Below, in pieces: positions 42,948 to 51,252 of a stretch of DNA of 64,000 nucleotides. Source of the DNA: Antrihabitans spumae (lineage in GTDB: Bacteria > Actinomycetota > Actinomycetes > Mycobacteriales > Mycobacteriaceae); assembly GCF_043944905.1 (NCBI RefSeq), contig NZ_JBIMSN010000154.1:1-64000 (forward strand), in the 5' to 3' direction. The translations under genes and the position numbers were made by a program. Each line of letters begins with the position of its first letter. Position 1 is the stretch's first letter. The notes under the pieces are model-generated. The model searched no databases and was not told the origin of the DNA. It worked only from the letters and a program-made list of their open reading frames with translations.

Positions 42948-44310
42948 CGTGGCTCCGCTTCGACGCCAGGACCTCGACCGGTACCGGTGTCAACAACACT
43001 CGGTCGATACGGCGGCCGTCCATCCGCTCGACGCGAGCGATCCACCCGCCGTGGTCGGGGTCGTATTCGTCGATACCGTGCAACGGTAAGACCGCTTCGT
43101 CGCCCGCCGTCGGAATTCGTCCGAGTTCAGTGAGTACGAGTCCGGCCAACGTGTCGTATTCCCCTTCAGGTGCTCGGTATCCCGTCGCGCTGGAGATCTC
43201 GTCGATACGCAGCAACCCGGAGCAACTCCAGCTGGCGCCGACTCGTTTGACGTCGAGGTCGGATTGATCGTGTTCGTCACGAACGTCGCCGAGGATTTCC
43301 TCGATCAGGTCCTCGAGGGTGACAACGCCTGCGGTGCCGCCGTATTCGTCGACGACAAGCGCGACCTGCATGCCGTCCGCTCGAACCCGCTCGAGAACTT
43401 CGTCGCCGTCGAGGCTGGACGGCACGATCGGGACGGTGCGCGCGATAGTCGAAAGCTGAGTCTTCTTTCGCCGTGCGGCAGGAATGGTGAACGCCTGCTT
43501 GAAGTGCACGAAGCCGATCGTGTTGTCCAGATCGCCGTCGACGATCGGGAATCGCGAGAAGCCTGTGCGCGATGCGGCCGCGATGAGATCCGCGACGGTC
43601 GCCGTGGTGTCGAGGGTTTCGATCTTGACCCGCGGCGTCATCAGTTCCTCAGCGCTACGTTCGCCGAACTGCAGCGATCGGTCGACCAGCAGGGCCGTGC
43701 GTTGATCGAGCGCGCCGCGCTGCGCCGACGTGCGAACAAGCGATCCGAGTTCCTGCGGCGAGCGCGCCGATCGCAACTCCTCGGCAGGTTCGATACCGAG
43801 TCGGCGGACGATCCAGTTGGCCGCGCCGTTGAGTCCGTTGATCGCCCATTTGAAGATTGTGGAAAACGCGGCGTGTGGACCCGCTGTGTACCGGGCAGTG
43901 GGCAGCGGACGCGAGATCGCGATGTTCTTCGGAACGAGTTCCCCGTAGACCATCGACAGCGAGGTCGCAAGAATCAGCGCCAAGGCGAGGGATATGCCGG
44001 ACGCCGCGACGTCGGGAAGGCCGACGCGTGAGAGCAGCGGCGTTATGAGGCGAGCGAGCACGGGCTCGGCGATATAGCCCGTGATCAACGTTGTGATCGT
44101 GATGCCGAGTTGCGCTCCGGACAGCTGGAACGAGAGGGTTCGATGAGCCTTCTGCACCTGCCTGGCACGGCGGTCACCGTCGCGGGCGTGCGAATCGACG
44201 GTGCTACGTTCCAGCGCAGTGAGCGAGAACTCGGCTGCGACGAAGAGCGCTGTTCCGGCTGTCAACGCGACAAAGCCGAGCAAGCTCAGGATGGTGATTG
44301 CAATGGCCAT
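42940..44310 (-). CDS. CNNM/CorC-type membrane protein with CorC_HlyC domain (Rv1842c-like)
   Basis: A 456-residue protein: CNNM membrane domain (~1-200), CBS pair (~220-340, with the divalent-ion protein signature VVDEYGGTAGVVTLEDLIEEI) and a C-terminal CorC_HlyC transporter-associated domain (~355-440). It pairs with the shorter paralogue directly downstream. Probable role in divalent cation homeostasis. The 246 bases upstream (44311-44556) hold no gene I can support. Confidence 0.88.
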   Translation of the reverse strand: MAIAITILSLLGFVALTAGTALFVAAEFSLTALERSTVDSHARDGDRRARQVQKAHRTLSFQLSGAQLGITITTLITGYIAEPVLARLITPLLSRVGLPDVAASGISLALALILATSLSMVYGELVPKNIAISRPLPTARYTAGPHAAFSTIFKWAINGLNGAANWIVRRLGIEPAEELRSARSPQELGSLVRTSAQRGALDQRTALLVDRSLQFGERSAEELMTPRVKIETLDTTATVADLIAAASRTGFSRFPIVDGDLDNTIGFVHFKQAFTIPAARRKKTQLSTIARTVPIVPSSLDGDEVLERVRADGMQVALVVDEYGGTAGVVTLEDLIEEILGDVRDEHDQSDLDVKRVGASWSCSGLLRIDEISSATGYRAPEGEYDTLAGLVLTELGRIPTAGDEAVLPLHGIDEYDPDHGGWIARVERMDGRRIDRVLLTPVPVEVLASKRSHDE

Positions 44311-44556
44311 CGGCTATCGCCGCCGTCGGACATCGAGTGAACAGGGGGCGCCGGGTTTCTCTCCCGGCTCGGTAGAGGACCCCTCCGAAGTAGAACTCTC
44401 GGAAGCCGACTCACCTGATGTGGAATCCGCGCTGCGCTCGCCCGTTACGGGTGTGGCGCTGCTGCATTCGGGTGCCTCAGGCACCTGGTTCCTTTCGTTC
44501 GACCAACTCGAGTGCACCATCCTACCGGGCTGTGCGCGTGTGGACGTAACTGTGGG

Positions 44557-45993
44557 TTACCAGCCCGACGGCAACGGCCGCCCTTCGGCGAAGCCTGCGG
44601 GTGATTGCACTCCGAGAACGGCTTTGTCGTGTAGTTCACCCAGCGTGCGGGCCCCCGCGTAGGTACAGGTGCTGCGAACGCCTGCGCAGATGTGGTCGAT
44701 GAGATCTTCGACACCAGGGCGTTCCGGGTCGAGTCGCATACTCGAACTGGAGATCCCTTCCTCGAACAAACCCTTGCGTGCGCGATCGAAACCGCTGTCG
44801 GTTGCCGTGCGTGCGGCGACCGCTCGTTTGGACGCCATGCCGAAGCTTTCCTTGTACGCGTTGCCCGCGCGGTCGATGCGGAGGTCGCCGGGCGATTCGT
44901 AGGTACCTGCGAACCACGAGCCGATCATGACGTTGGCGGCGCCGGCCGCAATTGCCAACGCGACGTCGCGGGGGTGGCGAACACCGCCGTCGGCCCAGAC
45001 GTGGACGCCGAGTTCGTCTGCAGCCGCGGCACATTCGGATACCGCCGAGAATTGCGGACGACCGACGCCTGTCATCATCCTGGTCGTACACATTGCGCCA
45101 GGACCGACGCCGACCTTGATGATGTCGGCGCCTGCCTCGGCGAGGTCTCGTGTGCCAGAGGCGGATACGACGTTGCCTGCGACGAGCGGTACGCCGAGAT
45201 CGAGCTTTCGCACCGCACGCAAGGTTTCCAGCATCTTGTTCTGATGTCCGTGCGCAGTGTCGATCACAAGCAGATCCGCACCGGCGTCGACGAGTGCCTC
45301 CGCCTTGGCCGCGACGTCGCCGTTGATCCCGACCGCCGCGGCGATCCGAAGCTTGCCGTCCGCATCGACCGCAGGTCGGTAGATCCCGGCACGGACCGCG
45401 CCAGTGCGGGTGAGCACACCTGCGAGCGTCCCGTCGGGATGGGTGAGGACGGCGACGCCGAGATGTTTGGACTCGAGCAGTTCGAACACCTCACGCGGCG
45501 ACGTCGAGACGGGCACGGACACGAAATCCGTTGCAGCGACGGACCGTAGGCGAGCGAACCGATCGACGTCCGTACATGCCGCTTCGGTGACGACGCCGGT
45601 CGGTCTACCGTCGACGACGACGATCGCCGCACCGTGTGCGCGCTTGTGCAACAACGCGACAGCATCGGAAACCGAATCGTCGGGTCCGAGCACGACCGGT
45701 GTGTCCGCGACCAGGTGCCTGCTCTTGACGAAGGCAACGGTCGACGCGACCGCCGCCGTCGGCAGATCCTGGGGGAGTACGACCAGACCGCCTCGGCGAG
45801 CGACTGTTTCGGCCATCCGCTTGCCCGCGACCGCCGTCATGTTTGCGACGACGATCGGGATCGTCGTACCCGAACCGTCGGCGGAGGAGAGGTCGACGTC
45901 GAAGCGCGACGTGACGTCCGTCTGGTTCGGGACGAGGAAGACGTCGTCGTACGTCAGGTCGTATGGCGGCGTGTGGCCTGGTAGGAACTGCAC
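44557..45993 (-). CDS. guaB1: GuaB1 family IMPDH-related protein (probable GMP reductase)
   Basis: A 478-residue member of the IMP dehydrogenase/GMP reductase superfamily with an inserted CBS pair (~95-210). The catalytic cysteine is in KVGVGPGAMCTTRMMTG, and the start PPYDLTYDDVFLVPNQTDV is typical. The M. tuberculosis counterpart is Rv1843c. Mycobacterial GuaB1 has been described as a GMP reductase rather than an IMP dehydrogenase; this assignment is by homology. It would link GMP back to IMP in purine salvage. Confidence 0.9.
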   Translation of the reverse strand: MQFLPGHTPPYDLTYDDVFLVPNQTDVTSRFDVDLSSADGSGTTIPIVVANMTAVAGKRMAETVARRGGLVVLPQDLPTAAVASTVAFVKSRHLVADTPVVLGPDDSVSDAVALLHKRAHGAAIVVVDGRPTGVVTEAACTDVDRFARLRSVAATDFVSVPVSTSPREVFELLESKHLGVAVLTHPDGTLAGVLTRTGAVRAGIYRPAVDADGKLRIAAAVGINGDVAAKAEALVDAGADLLVIDTAHGHQNKMLETLRAVRKLDLGVPLVAGNVVSASGTRDLAEAGADIIKVGVGPGAMCTTRMMTGVGRPQFSAVSECAAAADELGVHVWADGGVRHPRDVALAIAAGAANVMIGSWFAGTYESPGDLRIDRAGNAYKESFGMASKRAVAARTATDSGFDRARKGLFEEGISSSSMRLDPERPGVEDLIDHICAGVRSTCTYAGARTLGELHDKAVLGVQSPAGFAEGRPLPSGW

Positions 45994-46043
45994 GTTTGGA
46001 TGCTACGCGGGACCAGGTGATCGTGAGGGGTCGGCGAGTTCGG

Positions 46044-47066
46044 TCAGAGCCCGATAGCAGTTGCGAAGCCCGGCCACGAATTGTGTAGATCGTCTTCCCA
46101 GTAGCCCCACGAATGAGTGCCGGTCGGGCGGAAGTCGAAGGTCGCTGGAATCTGGAGTTCGCCGAGGCGCATGGCGAGATGCTGTGTGCAGCCGAAGGTC
46201 GCTGCCTCGATGATGCCGCCGGTCACCGCCTGGTTGGCAAGCATCATGGGGTTGTCCTTCAACCGTTCGTTCTCCAGAGTCTCGTGGATGCCGGGGAGTC
46301 CGGTGCCCGAAGAAATGTAGAGATGCTTGCCACGTAGTTTCTCCGCGTTGACGAATGGGTCGGCTGCGGCCCACGCAGGGTCGTCGCCGGGTCCCCACAT
46401 GTTTGCGGTGTTCGCTCGCCCACGTCCCTCGACGACCAGTCGTACGAATTGACGTCCGATCGGAGTGCTCGTTTCGGCGCAGCCGCTGTAGGCGCCGACC
46501 GCCTTGTAGAGGTCGGGCGCGGCTTGCGCGAGAGCGAGGGCGGAGCTGCCTGCCATCGACACACCCGCGATCGCGTTCACCCCGGTCGTACCAAGTGCGG
46601 CGTCGACGATCGGAGGCAACTCCTGCGTGAGAAACGTTGTCCACATGGGGCGACCGAGCACGGGGTCCGGCCGCTGCCAGTCGGTGTAGTAGCTGAATGC
46701 ACCACCGTTGGGAATGACGACGTTGACGTTCTTGTCGGCGAAGAAGCCGTCCAGATCGGTCTGCGAGTCCCAGTTGGCGCCGTCCATGCCGCCGCCAGCG
46801 CCGTTCAGGAGATACAGCACGGGCCGCGGTGCACTGGTGTCTGCCGGCTTGATCACCTGCACTTTGATCATGCGGTCCATCGCACCGGAGTACACGTAGA
46901 GGTTGAGACGGCGGTCGCTCAGAACTTCGGTCTGTTCGAGCGACGCGGGCTCGGCGCCGGGTTCGGCGGCGGCGGGAGCGGCTGTCGCGAACGCGGTTGC
47001 GGCGAGCGCCGACGTGACGATCGTTGCCGCGGTCAGCCGTCGCGCGGACTTACGAAAAGCGAACAT
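46044..47066 (-). CDS. Mycolyltransferase (antigen 85 / Fbp family)
   Basis: A 340-residue exported alpha/beta hydrolase that moves mycolic acids from trehalose monomycolate to arabinogalactan or another trehalose. The N-terminus is a long Ala-rich signal peptide (MFAFRKSARRLTAATIV...). The nucleophile motif is GVSMAGSSAL, and the catalytic His lies in TGTHSWGYW. ATG at 47066 is clear; longer in-frame readings run into the neighbour. This gene is strong evidence for a mycolate-containing host. Confidence 0.94.
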   Translation of the reverse strand: MFAFRKSARRLTAATIVTSALAATAFATAAPAAAEPGAEPASLEQTEVLSDRRLNLYVYSGAMDRMIKVQVIKPADTSAPRPVLYLLNGAGGGMDGANWDSQTDLDGFFADKNVNVVIPNGGAFSYYTDWQRPDPVLGRPMWTTFLTQELPPIVDAALGTTGVNAIAGVSMAGSSALALAQAAPDLYKAVGAYSGCAETSTPIGRQFVRLVVEGRGRANTANMWGPGDDPAWAAADPFVNAEKLRGKHLYISSGTGLPGIHETLENERLKDNPMMLANQAVTGGIIEAATFGCTQHLAMRLGELQIPATFDFRPTGTHSWGYWEDDLHNSWPGFATAIGL

Positions 47067-47161
47067 GGTTACAGCACCCTCTCCAACAGCGGCGTCGCTC
47101 GAAGGTTGTGGTGTGTGCACGTCGTGCGCACACACCCACCTCCGTCGAAATTCGAGACTGG

Positions 47162-47395
47162 CTAGCTGCTGCCGAGCGGGACGGGCAAGCACAGGGATCC
47201 GAGGCACAGCGTGGCAGGCGGGGGCTCGGGCGCCGGCTCGTTTTCGAAGACCATGCATGCGGTCGCGCCTTCTTGCTGGATGCATTTGCCGTTGCCTGCG
47301 CTGGCGGCACCTGGTGCGAAAAGGGCGGTGGAGGCTGCGATCGTGACGCCTGCGCCGGCGACGATCAGAGTGCGGACAATACGAGAGCGGTACAT
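47162..47395 (-). CDS. Small secreted Pro/Cys-containing protein
   Basis: A 77-residue product with a signal peptide (MYRSRIVRTLIVAGAGVTIA... to ASAG near residue 34). The mature part has four cysteines (GKCIQQ, TACMVF, TLCLG, SLCLP) and the proline-rich EPAPEPPPA. Two disulfides are plausible. GGAG precedes the ATG at 47395. It lies 95 bases upstream of the mycolyltransferase on the same strand and could be co-expressed. No family recognised. Confidence 0.65.
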   Translation of the reverse strand: MYRSRIVRTLIVAGAGVTIAASTALFAPGAASAGNGKCIQQEGATACMVFENEPAPEPPPATLCLGSLCLPVPLGSS

Positions 47396-47521
47396 GTGAA
47401 GCTCCATTCGGTGCAGCGTGAAGGTTCACGCAAGTTGGACGAGCAAATCCCCGACGGACGCGGAACGAAGATTCGCATGACGAAAACTCCCGCGCCACAA
47501 AGCGACCGAACCGGTTCCGAA

Positions 47522-47541
47522 TGGTATCCACTCCGTTACCA
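47522..47541. promoter_or_regulatory. Inverted repeat TGGTA-N10-TACCA in a divergent promoter region
   Basis: TGGTA (47522-47526) and TACCA (47537-47541) form a dyad in the 266-base gap between the small secreted protein gene (minus) and the exported propeller-like gene (plus). It could be an operator. The rest of the gap shows no gene. Confidence 0.35.
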
Positions 47542-47647
47542 ATGGGGTGGGTGGTGCGGATGTGACTATTGGGGTTCATGTGGTACCTCGAAAGCCGGTG
47601 GGGAGACTGTCAAAAGCGGCGCTGCGCAGGGGTTCTCGGCCGATCGC

Positions 47648-47653
47648 TAGGCT
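47648..47653 (+). promoter_or_regulatory. -10 element of a leaderless gene (predicted)
   Basis: TAGGCT lies 8 bases before the GTG at 47662, matching the TAnnnT spacing of leaderless starts. There is no ribosome-binding site in front of this GTG. Confidence 0.5.
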
Positions 47654-47661
47654 CGGCCGCT

Positions 47662-49086
47662 GTGTGGTGCACTCGCGTTTTGCTGCCCGTCGTCGCCGTT
47701 GCGCTGGTGGCCGGCGTCGGTCCCTCGGCGGCGACGCCGACTTGGGGACCGCTCGCCCCGGCGAACCCCTATCTCGGTCCGATCGGAACGTCGACCATGC
47801 ACGGCGACGCAGGCTCCTCGGACGCGACGCCGCTCGCTGGGCCCGGCTCCGGACCCGTGACCGTGCAGGCCTTGCCGCTCGGCGCAGCGTGTCCGACGAT
47901 CCTGCAGGGCTCGGATTCGTTGGTGGTCGCACTCTGCACGTCGATCGTCGGACAGATTCCGACGGTGTACCTGATCGATCCACGCGGGCCGATCCCACTC
48001 GCGCAAATTGCGTTGCCGAAGGGCAGCCTGCTCGGAGGTGTGTACGCCTACCTCGACAACGGCGATCGCCTCGTCGTGGTGGACGGCGAACGCAGACTGG
48101 TGCGCGTCGCACACCACGCGACGACCGACGGCGGTCGGCAATTGTCGATCGACGAAGCAATCGACTTGACGGGCGCAATACCCAACGGCGACAACGTGAC
48201 CGGTCTAGCGCCGGACTGGCGGGGCAACGTCTGGTTCGCGACTGGTAGTGGGATCGTCGGAGTCGTCGATGCGACCGGCGTAGCGCGCACGCTCGCCCTG
48301 CCTGCCGGTGAACAGGTGAGCAACAGCATCTCGACCTCACCGACCGGCACCGCAGTCGCCACGACGGCCGCACTCTACGAACTGGTTGCCGACGAAACCG
48401 GCCGACCACAGGTTCGCTGGCGAGCAGCCTACGACCGCGGCCTCGGTCGCAAACCTGGTCAACTCGGTTGGGGAACCGGTTCGACGCCAACGTATTTCGG
48501 TCCGCAGACGGGTTCGGAGTACGTGACGATCGTCGACAACGCCGCGGATGCTGTCGAACTGCTTGTGTTCCGTTCCGGTACGGGTGAACCGGTTTGCGCG
48601 GTGCCCGTCCTCGCGCGAGGCGGTCCGGGTAGCGAAAATTCGCCTGTCGGCGTAGGTGGTTCGGTATTCGTCGCCGGTACGTACGGCTATCCGTATCCGA
48701 CGGTTCCGGAGGGCGCAGGCCCAGCCGTGCCGTCGAGCGCGCCGTTTTCCGGCGGGATGACGCGCGTGGACGTTTCGGCGGCGGGACAGTGTTCCGTCTT
48801 GTGGGACAACCGGATTCGCAGTGCCGCGGTGCCGCACCTGTCGATCGCCGACGGACTGCTCTACACCGTCGTCCGCCGATCGCTGCCCGGTGCAGGCGAT
48901 GTGACGACGCCGCTCGACGGATTCGCCTTCGCCGTCCTCGACCCGAATTCGGGTGCTGTGCTCGCCACAGAGGAATTGCCGGGAACACTGGCGGGGGACA
49001 CCCTGCAGATGTCGGCGCTCATCAGCGCGGCCGGGGATTACCTGCAGGGCACGGTGACCGGACTGGTTGCCGTGCGTCCCGGCTAG
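47662..49086 (+). CDS. Exported beta-propeller-like protein, unknown function
   Basis: A 474-residue protein starting MWCTRVLLPVVAVALVAGVG, a signal peptide. The rest is rich in repeated beta elements (VYLIDPRGPIPLAQIALP, NVWFATGSGIVGVVDATG, GGMTRVDVSAAGQCSVLWDN), suggesting a beta-propeller of the PQQ/SMP-30 kind; no metal or PQQ site is obvious. GTG at 47662 is favoured by the -10 element just upstream; ATG at 47578 would bury the signal peptide. The stop overlaps the converging transporter gene by four bases. Confidence 0.65.
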   Translation: MWCTRVLLPVVAVALVAGVGPSAATPTWGPLAPANPYLGPIGTSTMHGDAGSSDATPLAGPGSGPVTVQALPLGAACPTILQGSDSLVVALCTSIVGQIPTVYLIDPRGPIPLAQIALPKGSLLGGVYAYLDNGDRLVVVDGERRLVRVAHHATTDGGRQLSIDEAIDLTGAIPNGDNVTGLAPDWRGNVWFATGSGIVGVVDATGVARTLALPAGEQVSNSISTSPTGTAVATTAALYELVADETGRPQVRWRAAYDRGLGRKPGQLGWGTGSTPTYFGPQTGSEYVTIVDNAADAVELLVFRSGTGEPVCAVPVLARGGPGSENSPVGVGGSVFVAGTYGYPYPTVPEGAGPAVPSSAPFSGGMTRVDVSAAGQCSVLWDNRIRSAAVPHLSIADGLLYTVVRRSLPGAGDVTTPLDGFAFAVLDPNSGAVLATEELPGTLAGDTLQMSALISAAGDYLQGTVTGLVAVRPG

Positions 49087-49955
49087 TTCTTCGCGGAGCC
49101 GGCGCCTTCGGCCGCGTCCACCTGCGACCGTGACAGTGCAAGCGCTGTCGCCAGCATGACAACGACGGCGAGGATGGTCGCCGCGAGCCCGAGATCGCCG
49201 GTGCGCAGCCGTTCGTCGAGGACGGCCATACCGATGAAGATCGCGCCGAGTGGTTCGGCGATGGTGACCGCAGGCAGGGACGCCGAGATCGGACCAACCT
49301 GAAATGCCTTCTGCTGCAGAAACACTCCTGCGGCGCCCGCTGCGACGAGCGCGTAGGTCTGCCAGCTGGTCAACACGGCGCCGAGGCCGTCGGAGAAGAG
49401 GTCGGTGACGTACTTCGTCACGGCTGCCGCAAGACCGTAGAGCAATCCGCTGGCGGCACCGAGAAGTAGTGCGCGCCAGTGCGCTTCGATGCGCGACAGG
49501 CCCGCGACAGTTGCAGCGACGACGACGCCTATCAGGATCGCCAGCGGCAGCACCCAATCGCCGAGCGGTGCGTCCGAGTTGCCTTCTGTCGGATCGCCGA
49601 CAACGAGAAACACCCCGAGCGCTGCGACAAGTGCACCCGCGAGCAACCAGGTTCGAGCGCTGATTCGCCGGCCGGCGAAGCGCGCGGCAAGCGGCAGCGC
49701 GAACACAAGCGAGCAGACCAGGATCGGCTGCACGACCAACACGGACCCGAGCGCGAGGGCAGCCACCTGCATTGCATAACCACCGCCGTCACCGATCAGG
49801 CCTGCCCACCAGCGTGGGCTGCGCAGTATCCCCGTGACGAGCGAGGAGCCTTCGGGCACAGCTGCTGCGGCACTTTGTTGCGCGACGGCGGCACAGGCGA
49901 AGAGGAGGGCAGCTAGGAGTGCGCACGCGATCGACGCTATGGGGAGTCCGGACAC
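49083..49955 (-). CDS. DMT (EamA-like) transporter
   Basis: A 290-residue membrane protein with about nine to ten helices and the internal duplication of EamA transporters. It is the intact paralogue of the frameshifted gene at 9535-10421 (shared pattern of LRSPRWW, VVQPILVCSLVFALPL and the LQQKAF segment). GTG at 49955 lies four bases past the upstream helicase stop. Substrate unknown. Confidence 0.8.
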   Translation of the reverse strand: MSGLPIASIACALLAALLFACAAVAQQSAAAAVPEGSSLVTGILRSPRWWAGLIGDGGGYAMQVAALALGSVLVVQPILVCSLVFALPLAARFAGRRISARTWLLAGALVAALGVFLVVGDPTEGNSDAPLGDWVLPLAILIGVVVAATVAGLSRIEAHWRALLLGAASGLLYGLAAAVTKYVTDLFSDGLGAVLTSWQTYALVAAGAAGVFLQQKAFQVGPISASLPAVTIAEPLGAIFIGMAVLDERLRTGDLGLAATILAVVVMLATALALSRSQVDAAEGAGSAKN

Positions 49956-49959
49956 CCGA

Positions 49960-51240
49960 TCAGTGTGCGCCGCGCCTGCGGTGTGAATGTGCGCGACGTG
50001 CCGACTTGTTCTCGTGTTTGGGCGTACGAGGCTTCGGGGCAGGCGCAGGGGGAGCAGCGACGGGAACCCGTTTGCCGCTCGGTCGGCGCGCACCGGTGAT
50101 GGTGATCATCGCGCGGTCGCCGGGGCGGACATCGATTGCGGCGATCTCCACATCGGCCTGACGAGTCATCCGCTCGACTTCCTGGCGTTGATCCTCGGTG
50201 ACGAGCGTGACGACGACGCCGGCTTCACCGGCACGCGCGGTACGACCAGCTCGGTGCAGGTAGTCCTTCGGATCGATCGGCGGATCGACGTGCACGACCA
50301 ACGAGATTCCGTCGACATGTATGCCGCGGGCGGCGACGTCGGTCGTGACGAGCACAGGCGTCGTACCGTCGGCGAAACCTGCGAGCGTCCGAGTGCGGTG
50401 GTGCTGAGTTTTGCCGCCGTGCATGGCACCGGCCTCGACGCCGACCGCTCGCAGCGCGTCGACGACCCGGTCGACACCGAACTTGGTCCGCACGAACATG
50501 ATCGTTTTGCCTTGGCGCGAAGCGATCTCGGCGATCACAGCGGGCTTGTCGTGGTGATCGACGTAGAGCAGATGGTGGGTCATCGTCGGAACCTCGACCG
50601 CGAGCGCGACCGAATGGCTCACCGGCGACCGCAGGTAACGCTGGACGAGGCCGTCGACGTCGTTGTCGAGCGTCGCCGAAAACAACAGGCGCTGACCATC
50701 GCTCGGCGTGCGATCGAGCAAATCGATTACCTGGGGCAGAAAGCCGAGGTCGGCCAGTCGGTCGGCCTCGTCGATGGTGGTGATCGCCACGTCCTCGAGC
50801 GATGCAGATCCTTGCGCAACGAGATCGACGAGTCTGCCCGGCGTCGCGACGAGGAGATCGACACCACGCGTGAGACGTTCGACGTTGCGTTTGAGCGGGA
50901 CACCGCCGACGACACTGGCAACACGGAGACCGAGCGCGATCGCTACGTCGTCGAGTGCACGTTCGATCTGCTGGGCGAGCTCGCGTGTCGGTACGAGCAC
51001 CAACCCGCGCGGCCGGCCGGGTTTGGTCGGCGCGCCGACAAGGCGGGCGAGCATCGGCAGCCCGAACGCGAGCGTCTTACCGGAACCGGTGGGTGCGCGA
51101 CCCAGAACATCGTTGCCTGCCAACACATCCGGTATGGCCGCAGCCTGAATCGGGAACGGTGCGAGGAGGTCCTCACGACGCAGGGCCTGCACCAGAAGAG
51201 GTGGCAGGCCCAGGTCGGAGAACGTAGCTGATGTGACCAT
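49960..51240 (-). CDS. DEAD-box RNA helicase
   Basis: A 426-residue DEAD-box helicase. Motif I APTGSGKT, motif Ia PTRELAQQ, motif II as DEAD in TIDEADRLADLGF, motif III SAT, and motif VI HRAGRTARAG are present, with the Q motif near residue 10-35. A basic C-terminal tail (KHENKSARRAHSHRRRGAH) could bind RNA. It follows another DEAD-box gene by 12 bases, an unusual tandem. Likely role in RNA unfolding or ribosome assembly. Confidence 0.92.
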   Translation of the reverse strand: MVTSATFSDLGLPPLLVQALRREDLLAPFPIQAAAIPDVLAGNDVLGRAPTGSGKTLAFGLPMLARLVGAPTKPGRPRGLVLVPTRELAQQIERALDDVAIALGLRVASVVGGVPLKRNVERLTRGVDLLVATPGRLVDLVAQGSASLEDVAITTIDEADRLADLGFLPQVIDLLDRTPSDGQRLLFSATLDNDVDGLVQRYLRSPVSHSVALAVEVPTMTHHLLYVDHHDKPAVIAEIASRQGKTIMFVRTKFGVDRVVDALRAVGVEAGAMHGGKTQHHRTRTLAGFADGTTPVLVTTDVAARGIHVDGISLVVHVDPPIDPKDYLHRAGRTARAGEAGVVVTLVTEDQRQEVERMTRQADVEIAAIDVRPGDRAMITITGARRPSGKRVPVAAPPAPAPKPRTPKHENKSARRAHSHRRRGAH

Positions 51241-51252
51241 CAGGTCGAGACG

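Noticed and set aside
44314..44520. 68-codon minus-strand frame just before the CNNM gene at 42940-44310
   Set aside because: Low-complexity Ser/Glu/Pro/Gly sequence without a ribosome-binding site or recognisable family; weak codon bias. It could be a real small gene, but nothing in the sequence supports that.
46044..47579. Extension of the mycolyltransferase to 47579
   Set aside because: It runs through the small secreted protein gene in another frame and would destroy the signal peptide position.
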